DNA of 64,000 nt from Stenotrophomonas maltophilia. Lineage in GTDB: Bacteria; Pseudomonadota; Gammaproteobacteria; Xanthomonadales; Xanthomonadaceae. The notes beneath the pieces were generated by a model that saw nothing but the letters and a program-made list of their open reading frames with translations, did no database searches and had not been told where the DNA came from. A program made the position numbers and the translations under genes. Location: assembly GCA_900113425.1 (NCBI GenBank), contig FOZF01000001.1:598358-662357 (forward strand), read 5' to 3'. The first letter of the stretch is position 1. The number at the start of each line of letters is the position of its first letter. Below, in pieces: positions 15,199 through 24,248 of this stretch.

Positions 15199-15710
15199 TG
15201 CGACTACAACTGCCGGTGGCTCTGCTGGGGCTGCTCCTGCCGATGATGGCCAGCTGCTCATCGCCAGCCGGTCGCTACCAGCAGGCGACGATACAGGGCC
15301 GTGAGGGCGTGCCCTGCTTCGGCGTGCCCGATACCCATGAAACGCGCGTCAACGCCCCCCTTGTCACCGGCGTGTCCGTGATGGAAGTGGGCACCGGCGG
15401 CACCCCGCTATGGGAACATGATTTTCTGCGCGAGGGCACAGCCGAACCTGCGCTGCCCCCCAGCCAGTGCCTCACCTACGGCGCGGGCGCGGCATCCGCC
15501 CCCGCGCTGCGGCCGGGCAAGCGCTACCAGGTGGAGATATGGGGGCGCACACCTGGCACGCCGGGCAAGAAGGATGAAGCACAGGCGCGTGTGTTCAGTG
15601 CCTGCTTCCACATGGTGGACGTGGCCGGCAAAAGCATGAAACCCGTCATATCGGACTGCGCGTCTGCACTCTCGTCTGGACCGCCACCCGTGCGCGAAGA
15701 CGGCACGTAG
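15195..15710 (+). CDS. Putative T6SS immunity lipoprotein
   Basis: The 171-aa product has a signal peptide with lipobox MASC (near residue 21) and a beta-rich mature domain starting GRYQQATIQGREGVPCFGVP. It resembles small periplasmic lipoproteins annotated as putative T6SS immunity proteins. The start overlaps the stop of the PAAR effector, which strongly suggests it protects against the periplasmic metallopeptidase. The gene at 15738 is a close paralogue. Assignment as immunity protein rests on context. Confidence 0.7.
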   Translation: MMRLQLPVALLGLLLPMMASCSSPAGRYQQATIQGREGVPCFGVPDTHETRVNAPLVTGVSVMEVGTGGTPLWEHDFLREGTAEPALPPSQCLTYGAGAASAPALRPGKRYQVEIWGRTPGTPGKKDEAQARVFSACFHMVDVAGKSMKPVISDCASALSSGPPPVREDGT

Positions 15711-15737
15711 CAGATGCCTCTTCGAGGTGACCCGCTG

Positions 15738-16247
15738 ATGCGACAGACGGTGGCCCTGGTGATCCTGCTGTTGCCAATGATGGCCACGGGTTCACAGCCC
15801 CATGGGACCTATCAGCGCGCCACGATCCAGGCACACGATGGCGTACCGTGTTTTGGCGTGCCTGACACGCGTGAGACACGTACTGCCCCGCCGATTATCG
15901 CGGGCGTGACAGTGACGGAAGTTGGCAAGGGACATCCGCCTGTCTGGCAGCGCATCTTTCTGCGCGAAGGGTCTATCGAGCCTGCACTGGGTCCTGGCCA
16001 GTGTCTGCCGTACGGTCAGGAGGGAGAGCCTGCACTCGGCACAGCTTTGCGTGCGGGAAAGCACTATAGGGTGGTTGTTTCGGGCTACACCCCGGGTACC
16101 TTCGGTACCACGAATGGTGCGGAGAAGCGTGTGTTTAGCGCCTGCTTCTACATGGTGGAAGCGGCTGGCGCCGTGAGACCTGTCGAATCGGACTGCTCAA
16201 CTGCGGCTTCTGCCGATCTGCGCCTGGGGGAGGTGGAGTCCAGGTAG
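15738..16247 (+). CDS. Second immunity-like protein lacking the lipobox cysteine
   Basis: The 169-aa product is clearly homologous to the preceding protein over its whole length (GTYQRATIQAHDGVPCFGVPDT; FSACFYMVE near the end). Where the sister has MMASC, it has MMATG, so the acylated cysteine is lost and the protein should be soluble in the periplasm or remain held by its signal anchor. I start it at MRQTVALV; an ATG 24 bp upstream is also possible. Tandem duplication of immunity genes can protect against variant toxins, but this copy might also be decaying. Confidence 0.65.
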   Translation: MRQTVALVILLLPMMATGSQPHGTYQRATIQAHDGVPCFGVPDTRETRTAPPIIAGVTVTEVGKGHPPVWQRIFLREGSIEPALGPGQCLPYGQEGEPALGTALRAGKHYRVVVSGYTPGTFGTTNGAEKRVFSACFYMVEAAGAVRPVESDCSTAASADLRLGEVESR

Positions 16248-16454
16248 CGGCTGGCCTTGGGGGTATCCTGGCTTTGCTGGGCTGCGGGTGTCCATGAGCA
16301 AACTGCTAATCGCCGTCCGAGCGCTATCGGCCAGCGACGATGCATGACCGGATGGCGCACCGTGCCTCGGCGTGGCTGACAGGGCGAAGTTGACTAGTCG
16401 GTATTCCCATGTGCGTGCGGGTCAGCAGGTGCACCCATGCCCGTTGCACAGCAG

Positions 16455-17840
16455 TCAATCAGTTGCGAATTTCTCTTCGGGCACTGCAAGCACAAAATTC
16501 AGGTCAAATCCCCCCTTGATCCCACCGGACCATTCGAAGAGGGTCACCCCTACTGAATGGCCTCCAACGATAGCCACCCGCCCCACTTCAAACTCAAACG
16601 GTTGGTTCTGCGTGCACGAAAAGGGAAGCGCTTTGCTGAGAAGCTCGTGGCAAAGCATGCCAAAGTGCTTAGTAGCCTCCTCTTGCTCCTCCGGGCGATT
16701 GACATTGAGCTTCAGGCGAAGCTCTTTGACTTTAAACGCGTCTCCGGAGATGTAGTAGGCCACATTGTTGGGAAAGACCCCAGTGCCCAAATCCACCATG
16801 GCAGACGCAGCCAGCCACTCCCGATCATCCGCGCGATAGTAGGGCCGCGTCTTCAATCCTTGGCTGGAAAGAAAGCCTATCGCGTCTTCGGGCAGCCAGC
16901 CGATCACCGGCCTCACGCGGTAAGGATTTTTCTGACGACGACGCGTCTTCTGGACTTCCAACACCGACGCTTCAATCTCAGCAAAACTTGAAGGTTCAAA
17001 ACGCGCCGCATGACTCTGCCACTGGCGCCACGCTAGCATATCCAACCCTAAGTGACGCAGAAGCTTGACGCGTGCGTATCGCGCAAGCTTGGGTTCCCCT
17101 CTTTGGAGTTTGAAAGCGACCAACACACTCTCGGCAACCAAGTAAGCATTGAGAAGAAACAAGAAAGGCAACAGCAGTAGGCCTAAGATGATGGGCAATA
17201 GGAACTCCCGAACGGTCTGCATCTTGGCAAAATCGTTGAAATCGACCGTGATGTTAAAGATCGACTTTCCAAGCATCAGAAAGCCGAGTGCAATCAGCAC
17301 GGCATTGGACCCGCGATGCACGAGGCGCCGCGAGGGCTCTCGGGCACTTGTCGCGCTCAGTGCGGCCAGAAAAAATGCACCGCCGGCAATAAAAAATTCC
17401 ACCCAAAGCGGAAATGTATCGATTGCCGTTAGGAATTCCACAATAACGGCAACACCGATAACCTCTCCTATTGCGCGCCGGAAGAAGCTCGCGTCGCCTT
17501 CCACCTTCTGGACATTGAAGACTGCAACGCAGGCAGAACCGAAGGCCCAAATCAGCGTCGCTTTCAGGTTGGCAATCCCCCACCAGCCCAGATACCAAAG
17601 CCCCAAGATGATCAGTGCTATGTAGGCAAACAGTAGCGCCAGAATTGAAACAATGCTGCGTTGGCTCAGGGCTATTAGAAGGACCCAGAAAGCCCGCCTC
17701 AAATTGGCACTTAGAAGCACCCCAATGAGAGCAATGGTTAGCCAAATCACCAATGCCCATTCACGATTGTCCAGTGCCATGGATTGAGCTACCCCCATCA
17801 GCTTCTGCTTGGCCCCGAAGTGCCCCGCCGAGATGATCAC
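16455..17840 (-). CDS. Multi-span membrane protein paired with CHAT protease, unknown function
   Basis: The 461-aa product has about six hydrophobic segments in its first 250 residues, including LVIWLTIALIGVLLSANL and FLLPIILGLLLLPFLFLL. A soluble C-terminal region of about 200 residues follows and carries no motif I know. It is the second gene of a two-gene unit, 31 bp after the CHAT-protease stop. Base composition is less GC-rich than the flanks, indicating transfer. It may be the membrane effector or the cleavage target of the protease. ATGs at 17798 and 17780 are alternative starts; the latter has GGGGG upstream. Confidence 0.6.
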   Translation of the reverse strand: MIISAGHFGAKQKLMGVAQSMALDNREWALVIWLTIALIGVLLSANLRRAFWVLLIALSQRSIVSILALLFAYIALIILGLWYLGWWGIANLKATLIWAFGSACVAVFNVQKVEGDASFFRRAIGEVIGVAVIVEFLTAIDTFPLWVEFFIAGGAFFLAALSATSAREPSRRLVHRGSNAVLIALGFLMLGKSIFNITVDFNDFAKMQTVREFLLPIILGLLLLPFLFLLNAYLVAESVLVAFKLQRGEPKLARYARVKLLRHLGLDMLAWRQWQSHAARFEPSSFAEIEASVLEVQKTRRRQKNPYRVRPVIGWLPEDAIGFLSSQGLKTRPYYRADDREWLAASAMVDLGTGVFPNNVAYYISGDAFKVKELRLKLNVNRPEEQEEATKHFGMLCHELLSKALPFSCTQNQPFEFEVGRVAIVGGHSVGVTLFEWSGGIKGGFDLNFVLAVPEEKFATD

Positions 17841-17871
17841 CCACCCAAGCGTCCAGTGGGAAGCACTCGCC

Positions 17872-20800
17872 TTACTTGGTCATCAAGACATCACCGTAGG
17901 CCGTCATGGCCAAGGCGTACTGTGGCACGATCCCGAACTGAGCTTCCACCCTTTTGTTGGCCAGATGCGTTGCATCCATGGCCGTCAAGCCGTCTTCCCA
18001 CCCTGCCATGAACGCTTCAAGCCAACGCCCGGTAAAAATGGGGGAGATTGGCCAAGGCGAGGCGATGACTACGCGTGAACCCGCGACCAGGAGTTGCTTC
18101 GGAAGCCCCACTGCCGTATTGGCGTGCGGATGGCGGTCCACTCGACCACCACTACACACAAACAGGATCACCAGTTCAGTTCCCGCCAAGGCGCGACTGA
18201 GGTTGCGGGGTGTTAGCGTCAAAGTTCCTTCGTCACTGACCCGGTGAAAAAAGCGCCCATCTGCACCCACGCTGCCGTGTGCCGCCACCACGGCGATACT
18301 GGCCTCGGTCAGTGTCTCCGGCACCGAGCCATCGGTGCTGACTTCAAATCCGTGATCTTCAAACGCGTTGCTGGTGCGCACCAGCACTGCGGAGAGCGCG
18401 CTGTTCTCTACCTCACCGCCCGGCTCTGAAATCCAGGCAAGCCTCTTCGCATTGCTTAATCTTGGCTTAGCTCTACTGGCCTTGAGCCAAGTGAGCGAGG
18501 GGATAAAGCCAACGGCGCACGACTGGCCCAAGAACTGGTCGCCATCTGGAACCAGATTGAGCGGCACTTGGAGCAGTTTGGGCTCAGCCACCACAATCAT
18601 GCGCCTGGATTTCGGGATCGGGGTCGACAACGGCCCCATCGACATGAAGAACTCGTTGTTGCCATCCTGAGGATCGATCATGCCGTAGCGCCAGGGATAG
18701 CTAGCCGACCAGTTGTCGAGCACATGACCAAAGGCCAGTTGCTCAGCCTCGCGCTCAACCAGAAAGGTCCGCCCCTGGTCATGCAAGACGGCAACAAGCA
18801 CATCGTCCCGATCCAGCGCCATCATGAGCCCGGCACTTCCCGGCGGTGTGATCTGTTCCATGAAGGCTAACGGCCATGCTGCGTCCTCTAAGCGCGCGCC
18901 ATCCTCCGGATCGAGCTCGCGATCAGCCAGCAACTCAATCGCGGCGGCAGCATCGGAATGCGTCAAATGATCAGCGCTGGTAGAGAGGACCCGTCGGGAA
19001 ACGATCTCGGCAGCCAGAAGGTCAGCCGGAACATCATCACCATAGCGCGCTCCTTCCACGCGACGACTTAAACGAATTGCATCGTCAATCGACGGGCGTG
19101 CGTTTGAGATCAGGCGGACATACTCCTTAGCGTTCTCGTCAAGCCCCGCGATCGCCTCTTCCAAAGCCGCCAGCGCCTCTGCTCCAACCCGGCCACCCAA
19201 CATCTCGCATTGACCGATGGCTTGGCCCAATAGCGCTGCCGAAGGTAGCAACTCATCACAAGAATCTTGCACCAGACGGTAATTGGCTACAGCGTCCACA
19301 ACCAGCTGCTCATAAGATGCGATGTCCCGTCCTTGGGGATCCCCCAGTCTAAGCCCCAGCTCAAACGCACGAATCCTAGCCTGTCCAGAAGGACTGTCAT
19401 CCACATGAACCTGCAAGGCTTGAAGCGGGACGAGGAGCTGCCTAGCAAAGTCAATCAATCCAAGATCTCGCACGACGCGAAAAAGCGTATAGATCTCCCA
19501 CCAACGCTCGCGTGGCCCGACATCACAGTCAATATCAAAAGCGCAGGACAGCCCCACCAGGGCGTCAATCGGGTGGCGCGAGCGCTGATAGATATCGGCG
19601 TAGGCATTCCAAGCGATACGCTTGCGGACATCAGAGTTCTGGGAAATTTCCAAGATGTGCTCAGCCATATCTCGGCTTCGCTGCACTTTCCCGCTGATTG
19701 AGAAGCGACTGGCTACCAGACGAAGCACATCCAGATCGAGCGTGGTGTCCTGCACCTGCCGGGCCAACATTGACCCGACCATTGCGAAGCGATAAGCCGC
19801 TTTAAGATCTTCATCTTGGCCTTCATCGATCAACTCCCTGACCATCTTGACGAGAGCTTCAAGCAGGGGCGCAGCGTCTCCCTTCAGAACATGACTGGGC
19901 AAGACCGCCTTGCTGAAATCAATGGCGCCTAGGCCTTCCATCCACTCAAAGCTTCGCTCTAAAAAAGCTTTCAACTCCGCCGGAGTAGCAGCTGACCTTT
20001 CCAGCTCCACCGGAGCAACATTTTCTAGCTCTTGGCGTGACAGGTGAACGACCTGAGCCACCAACACCGACAGTCCCCTCCTCCCGCTTGCCTCCACCCC
20101 AAATAATCCGCAGAAAGCCTCACGAAGCGCGGGCTCTTCCGGATGATGAGCCACATAATGGCGCAGCCGGGAGACTGGCAAGTCGAAGAAAACACCATCT
20201 TCATCTTGCTGCGCCTCTTTCAGTAGTAGCTCACGCAACGCTGCAGCGACCAACCAACTCGTCTGCCGTGCATAAGGGCCTTGCAGATTGATACCCAGCG
20301 TGCAATCAATTGCAGCACGAGGGTTTTGCTGGACCTGAGCGCGATGTCCTAAGCACAGTAGAGCAAAGTCACGCTGCTCTTCTGTGACCTCTTCCAACAA
20401 CGCGTCGAGTCGATCTTTGTCACCACCCCCTTCGTCGTTCAGAAAATTCGCGATCTTGCGCTGCTGCTCACTGAGATCTACATGCGCGACCAGCTCGCGT
20501 GCAACGCCAGCATTTATCTGAGCACTCAGCCGCAGTAGCAACCGCTCTCGATACACATCAAGATACCGGGCGTGCTGATAAAGGCTTGCTAATCGCCGAT
20601 AAATCCGAAGTTCCAACTGAGCATCCTGTAATGCAGCCGCCGAACCCAAGGCACTGGCAAGATAGGCCTCGCTTACGGTGCCATCGACGCCAGCTGCCAG
20701 CCAAGCCTTGGCGATCTCACATTCTCCGCATTCTTGGGCAAAGCTGCCAAAACGCAGCGAGAACTCAGGCGGAAGAGCAGGGCCTGATGCGAGTTCTCGC

Positions 20801-21606
20801 AACTCAGCTGCCATACGCAGCGACTCTTTGGCGCGATGGAGCGCTTGGATACGCAGCTGTCGCTTGACCTGATCGTCCAACTCAGAGGCATCGATTTCAT
20901 TGATCGCTTGATCCACGCGACCGGTTCCTGCCAGGCCACTCCAACGGGTGTAGCGCTCGGCAACCCAAGTCATCTGCTGCGCGCCTTTGTCATTTCCCCA
21001 GAAGGCAACCAACAGAGCCGGTATTTCATCAATGGCATCCTTGTTGACGCTTTTGACAGGGGCATCTTCCGACACGCTCACGACTATCAAGCAAGGTTGG
21101 CCACTGATCGCCTCAACGGCCTTCGTTAGCCAGCTCGACAAATGTGGGACCCACTCATCTTCCTTGGTCAGCGCACTCACGCGGCCCATATCGGGAGGCA
21201 CCACCGCGTCAGCGTCCTTGTAAAGGTGCGCCAAGGGAATGAGCACGAGCTTACCGGTCAGCTCTGAAAGACGCGCGAGCAAGGCCATGGACGTCAAATC
21301 CTGGCAGCGAACAACCTCAACGTGAGCAGCAAGACCGGGATCTTTCGCCATGCCAGGATACTTGCCAAGCAACTCGCAATGCCCGTCAGTCACCAAGCCA
21401 ACCAGTTCTGCATCGCTCTTAGCCCAGGCCTGGATCGGTGGTGCCAATATGACCGCCCTATCAAATGCGCGCTGTCCGGCTGGACCAGTGAAATGCAAAA
21501 GCCCAAACGCACCTGTCCGACCAATCACCTGCTCGGTCTTGGCGCCCACCACCAACACTGAACTGACCTCTTCAGCGTAGAGCTCGACTGGATCGAATCC
21601 CTTCAT
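17872..21606 (-). CDS. Large protein with C-terminal CHAT-family caspase-like protease domain
   Basis: The product is 1244 aa. An N-terminal domain of about 230 residues is followed by a long alpha-helical repeat region of the TPR-like type. The C-terminal CHAT domain shows the caspase-type dyad His1110 in VVAAHGSVG and Cys1151 in LFVCSGGRVD, followed by QLLVAGSRVVIASPWPI. CHAT proteases act in bacterial defence, for example by activating gasdermins or together with type III CRISPR effectors. No gasdermin-like gene is seen here; the partner is a multi-span membrane protein. The start was set at the second ATG, 9 nt after AGGAG, because the first ATG (21615) abuts it. The lower GC and nearby tRNA-Ser point to a genomic island. 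Confidence 0.8.
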   Translation of the reverse strand: MKGFDPVELYAEEVSSVLVVGAKTEQVIGRTGAFGLLHFTGPAGQRAFDRAVILAPPIQAWAKSDAELVGLVTDGHCELLGKYPGMAKDPGLAAHVEVVRCQDLTSMALLARLSELTGKLVLIPLAHLYKDADAVVPPDMGRVSALTKEDEWVPHLSSWLTKAVEAISGQPCLIVVSVSEDAPVKSVNKDAIDEIPALLVAFWGNDKGAQQMTWVAERYTRWSGLAGTGRVDQAINEIDASELDDQVKRQLRIQALHRAKESLRMAAELRELASGPALPPEFSLRFGSFAQECGECEIAKAWLAAGVDGTVSEAYLASALGSAAALQDAQLELRIYRRLASLYQHARYLDVYRERLLLRLSAQINAGVARELVAHVDLSEQQRKIANFLNDEGGGDKDRLDALLEEVTEEQRDFALLCLGHRAQVQQNPRAAIDCTLGINLQGPYARQTSWLVAAALRELLLKEAQQDEDGVFFDLPVSRLRHYVAHHPEEPALREAFCGLFGVEASGRRGLSVLVAQVVHLSRQELENVAPVELERSAATPAELKAFLERSFEWMEGLGAIDFSKAVLPSHVLKGDAAPLLEALVKMVRELIDEGQDEDLKAAYRFAMVGSMLARQVQDTTLDLDVLRLVASRFSISGKVQRSRDMAEHILEISQNSDVRKRIAWNAYADIYQRSRHPIDALVGLSCAFDIDCDVGPRERWWEIYTLFRVVRDLGLIDFARQLLVPLQALQVHVDDSPSGQARIRAFELGLRLGDPQGRDIASYEQLVVDAVANYRLVQDSCDELLPSAALLGQAIGQCEMLGGRVGAEALAALEEAIAGLDENAKEYVRLISNARPSIDDAIRLSRRVEGARYGDDVPADLLAAEIVSRRVLSTSADHLTHSDAAAAIELLADRELDPEDGARLEDAAWPLAFMEQITPPGSAGLMMALDRDDVLVAVLHDQGRTFLVEREAEQLAFGHVLDNWSASYPWRYGMIDPQDGNNEFFMSMGPLSTPIPKSRRMIVVAEPKLLQVPLNLVPDGDQFLGQSCAVGFIPSLTWLKASRAKPRLSNAKRLAWISEPGGEVENSALSAVLVRTSNAFEDHGFEVSTDGSVPETLTEASIAVVAAHGSVGADGRFFHRVSDEGTLTLTPRNLSRALAGTELVILFVCSGGRVDRHPHANTAVGLPKQLLVAGSRVVIASPWPISPIFTGRWLEAFMAGWEDGLTAMDATHLANKRVEAQFGIVPQYALAMTAYGDVLMTK

Positions 21607-22139
21607 GCGTGCCATCTCCTACTTAGTCTTCCTTGGACGACCTGGCGCCGGGCGGGATGAGGTTGAACGGACTCCCCGAGATCCAAGGCACCGATGGCGG
21701 CGACTTCGGCCGCATTGATCCAGGTCTGGTTCTTGCGGAACAGCCGCAGATCTTCATCACTATCAGTCTGCCAGCGTTAGCTGCTCATGTCGTTCGGAGC
21801 TTGCGTTCGATGCAAGGTCAAATCGCGGAGTGATGCGCCTTGGCTCAGGCGTTCGACCAGAGCATCCATGTCCTTCCTACCAAGCCTATCCGCACGTCGA
21901 TCCCTCAACACGTCAAAGCCCTGAGCATAGCCTGCGGCAAGCATCATCGCCCGCAGTCGCGCGCTCGGCAGTTCTTTCGTGTGCAGTAGATCAACGGGGA
22001 CGAACTGTCGAAAGGACTAGTGACCAGAGGGAAATCGGACGAGATGATGAGGGATGCGCATCGGGAGATGTGTCCCGATTTGTGCCCTGCCCCAGACCTC
22101 TCACCAAAATCAAATGTAATTCATTGATTTATTGAGACA
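21607..22139. other. Degenerate stretch between CHAT gene and tRNA-Ser
   Basis: These 533 bp hold no intact gene I can defend. On the minus strand there are protein-like fragments, one ending at 21777 (listed separately) and one around 21640-21760 whose frame reads LFRKNQTWINAAEVAAIGALDLG and runs into the CHAT start without a stop. They look like remains of a mobile element inserted at the tRNA. Confidence 0.4.
21777..21947 (-). pseudogene. Remnant coding fragment at island edge
   Basis: The frame from a double ATG gives 56 residues (MMLAAGYAQGFDVLRD... ending QAPNDMSS), and protein-like sequence extends about 20 residues further upstream without a start codon. Charge pattern and codon use look like real protein, helical and basic. 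I do not recognise the family. Position next to tRNA-Ser suggests a remnant of an integrated element. Confidence 0.35.
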
Positions 22140-22229
22140 TGGCGGAGAGAGTGGGATTCGAACCCACGGAAGGTTTAACCCTTCGCCGGTTTTCAAGACC
22201 GGTGCCTTAAACCGCTCGGCCATCTCTCC
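22140..22229 (-). tRNA. tRNA-Ser (anticodon TGA)
   Basis: On the minus strand the gene begins GGAGAGATGGCCGAGCGG and ends with an encoded CCA. The anticodon loop CTTGAAA between CCGGT and ACCGG reads TGA. The long variable arm expected of class II tRNAs, a normal T-arm (GGTTCGAATCC) and the 7-bp acceptor stem GGAGAGA/TCTCTCC are all present, for 90 nt in total. Its 3' end faces the low-GC CHAT island, the usual orientation for integration into a tRNA gene. Confidence 0.96.
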
Positions 22230-22334
22230 GTATCGGCCCGGCACTGCTGGCCGGGCACGCATTCTCGCACGGCTGGGCGATTTGCCCAAGACCGTCGTCG
22301 CGGCCGGGGCTGGCCCGGCGTTACCGCTTCAGGC

Positions 22335-23327
22335 TCAGCCCGCATCCACCGCCAGCGCACCCAGCGCGCTGGCCTTGATGCGCTCCTTGGCCTTCTCGCA
22401 GGCGCCGTCGCAATGCAGGCGCGAGGCCTCCAGCTGCGGCGGCAGGTGCTCGGCCAGGAAATCGATGAACACGCGCACCGCCGGCAGCAGGCCGCGACGC
22501 GAGGCGAACACGGCGTGGCACACGCCCTGTGGCAGCGACCAGTCCGGCAGCACCACTTCCAGTTCGCCATTGCGCACGGCATCGGCGCACACGGTTTCCG
22601 GCAGCATGGTGATGCCGAAGCCGTCCTTCACCATGCTCTGCAGCAGCGGGAAATCGAAGCCGGCCACGCGCGGCTGCAGGTCCACCCGGCGCACTTCGCC
22701 TTCCGGGCCATGCAGTTCCCAGCGCTGGCGCGCCTCGTCCTCGCTGATGCTGAGGGTGACGTGCTGGGTCAGCTCTTCCGGCTCCTTCGGGCGGCCGGCG
22801 CGGTCCAGGTACTTCGGGCTGGCCACCAGCAGTTCCTGCACCTGGCCGAAGCTGCGCATCACCAGGCTGCCGTCGTCGTCCAGGCGCGAGCGCACGCGCA
22901 GGGCCACGTCGTAGCCTTCGTTGATGATGTCCACGCGGCGGTTGCTGATGTTCAGCTGCAGCCGCACCTTCGGGTACTGCTCCAGGAACTTGGGCAGCAG
23001 CTTGGGCAGCTGCATCTGCGCCAACGACACCGGCACGCTGGCCCGGACCACGCCGCGCGGCTCCGCGCTGAGGCGGTCCACCACTTCGCGTGCGGCCTGT
23101 GCTTCGGCCAGCATGGTCTGGGCGTGACGGTGCACGCTGGTGCCGACGTCGGTGACCGCGAAGCGGCGCGTGGAGCGCTGCAGCAGGCGCACGCCCAGGT
23201 CGGTCTCCAGCTGGCTGATGCGGCGGCTCAGGCGCGACTTGGGGATGCCCAGGGCGCGCTCGGCCGCGGCGAACCCGCCGTGGTCGACCACCATTGCGAA
23301 GTAGTACAGATCATTCAGGTCATGCAT
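22335..23327 (-). CDS. LysR-family transcriptional regulator
   Basis: The 330-aa product has an N-terminal winged helix-turn-helix (residues 1-60, with AAERALGIPKSRLSRRISQLE) and a type 2 periplasmic-binding-like effector domain (about residues 90-300). It is divergent from azoR with 125 bp between, so it probably controls that gene and itself. The YYFAMVVDHGGF start is typical of the subgroup that regulates quinone or electrophile reductases. The C-terminus extends about 25 residues with two cysteines, which could sense redox stress; that is speculation. Confidence 0.9.
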   Translation of the reverse strand: MHDLNDLYYFAMVVDHGGFAAAERALGIPKSRLSRRISQLETDLGVRLLQRSTRRFAVTDVGTSVHRHAQTMLAEAQAAREVVDRLSAEPRGVVRASVPVSLAQMQLPKLLPKFLEQYPKVRLQLNISNRRVDIINEGYDVALRVRSRLDDDGSLVMRSFGQVQELLVASPKYLDRAGRPKEPEELTQHVTLSISEDEARQRWELHGPEGEVRRVDLQPRVAGFDFPLLQSMVKDGFGITMLPETVCADAVRNGELEVVLPDWSLPQGVCHAVFASRRGLLPAVRVFIDFLAEHLPPQLEASRLHCDGACEKAKERIKASALGALAVDAG

Positions 23328-23452
23328 GCCCGAGTTCCATATCTAGAACAATACGTGGCATTCAACCACCTTTATTCCGCCTTTGCAACAACCTATCGTT
23401 CTCTCCGTCGGCGGCAAACCCGCCCCCTCCTTCCAGAACATAGGTGACTGCC

Positions 23453-24040
23453 ATGAAGCTTCTGCATCTCGACGCCAGCGTGCTTGGCGACAATTCCGTC
23501 TCCCGCCAGCTGTCGGCGGCGGTGGTGGCCCGGTTCAAGGACCAGATCGACGGCCTGCAGGTCGATTATCGCGATCTTGACGCCAATCCGGTACCGCATC
23601 TGCGCAGCAGCTCGCTGGCCAAGACCGATGCGGCCGAGGCGACCGATGCTGAACAGGTGATGCAGCAGTTCCTCGATGCCGACGTCGTGGTGATCGGCGC
23701 GCCGATGTACAACTTCAGCATCCCCTCCACGCTGAAGGCCTGGATCGACCGCGTGGCCGTGGCCGGGCGTACCTTCAAGTACACCGAGAATGGCCCGGTG
23801 GGTCTGGCCGGTGGCAAGCGGGTGATCATCGCCAGCAGCCGTGGCGGCATCTACACCGATTCGCCGGCCGACTTCCAGGAGCCGTTCCTGCGCCAGGTGT
23901 TCGCCTTCATGGGCATCAATGAGGTCGAGTTCGTGCGTGCCGAGGGCATCGCCTACTCGCCGCAGCACCGCGAAGACGCCATTGCCGGTGCACTGGCTGC
24001 ACTGCCCTCGCATGAGGCGGCGGAAGCGGCAGCGGCGTAA
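23453..24040 (+). CDS. azoR: FMN-dependent NADH-azoreductase
   Basis: The 195-aa product is a flavodoxin-fold NAD(P)H-quinone/azo reductase. It shows MKLLHLDASVLGDNSVSRQLS at the FMN phosphate site, PMYNFSIPSTLKAWIDRV and the SRGGIY segment typical of AzoR. The enzyme reduces quinones and azo compounds by two electrons in the cytoplasm. ATG at 23453 was chosen over the GTG 9 bp upstream because AGGTGA sits 5 nt before it. It is divergently arranged with the LysR gene, its likely regulator, and followed by a strong terminator. Confidence 0.92.
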   Translation: MKLLHLDASVLGDNSVSRQLSAAVVARFKDQIDGLQVDYRDLDANPVPHLRSSSLAKTDAAEATDAEQVMQQFLDADVVVIGAPMYNFSIPSTLKAWIDRVAVAGRTFKYTENGPVGLAGGKRVIIASSRGGIYTDSPADFQEPFLRQVFAFMGINEVEFVRAEGIAYSPQHREDAIAGALAALPSHEAAEAAAA

Positions 24041-24128
24041 CGCGTTCCAGCGTTCAGCGCCCCTCTCTCCTCGTCTGGGCGTTGAACGCGGGCCGGGATT
24101 CCCCTCCCCCCCTCCCGGCCTACCCCGA

Positions 24129-24155
24129 CGGCCCCGCAATGCGGGGCCGTTTTTT
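24129..24155 (+). terminator. Rho-independent terminator after azoR
   Basis: CGGCCCCGC and GCGGGGCCG form a 9-bp stem with an AAT loop followed by six T, 90 bp after the azoR stop. Confidence 0.9.
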
Positions 24156-24172
24156 CGTGGCCTGGCTCCTGC

Positions 24173-24231
24173 CCGCCGGGCATGGCCCGGCGCTACCACA
24201 CCGTCAGGTAGCGCCGGGCCATGCCCGGCGG
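24173..24231. repeat. SMAG-type element, inverted pair
   Basis: Two 25-bp units with the GTAGCGCCGGGC core stand in perfect inverted orientation, 9 bp apart, so the transcript can form a long hairpin. Each unit is itself partly palindromic (GCCGGGC/GCCCGGC). SMAG elements with this GTAG head are the known REP-like family of S. maltophilia. Confidence 0.85.
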
Positions 24232-24248
24232 AGACGGTACAGTGGGCC

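Noticed and set aside
16248..22229. Attachment-site direct repeat of the tRNA-Ser 3' end at the far side of the island
   Set aside because: I looked for the T-arm/acceptor sequence on both strands near 16250-16450 and found no second copy.
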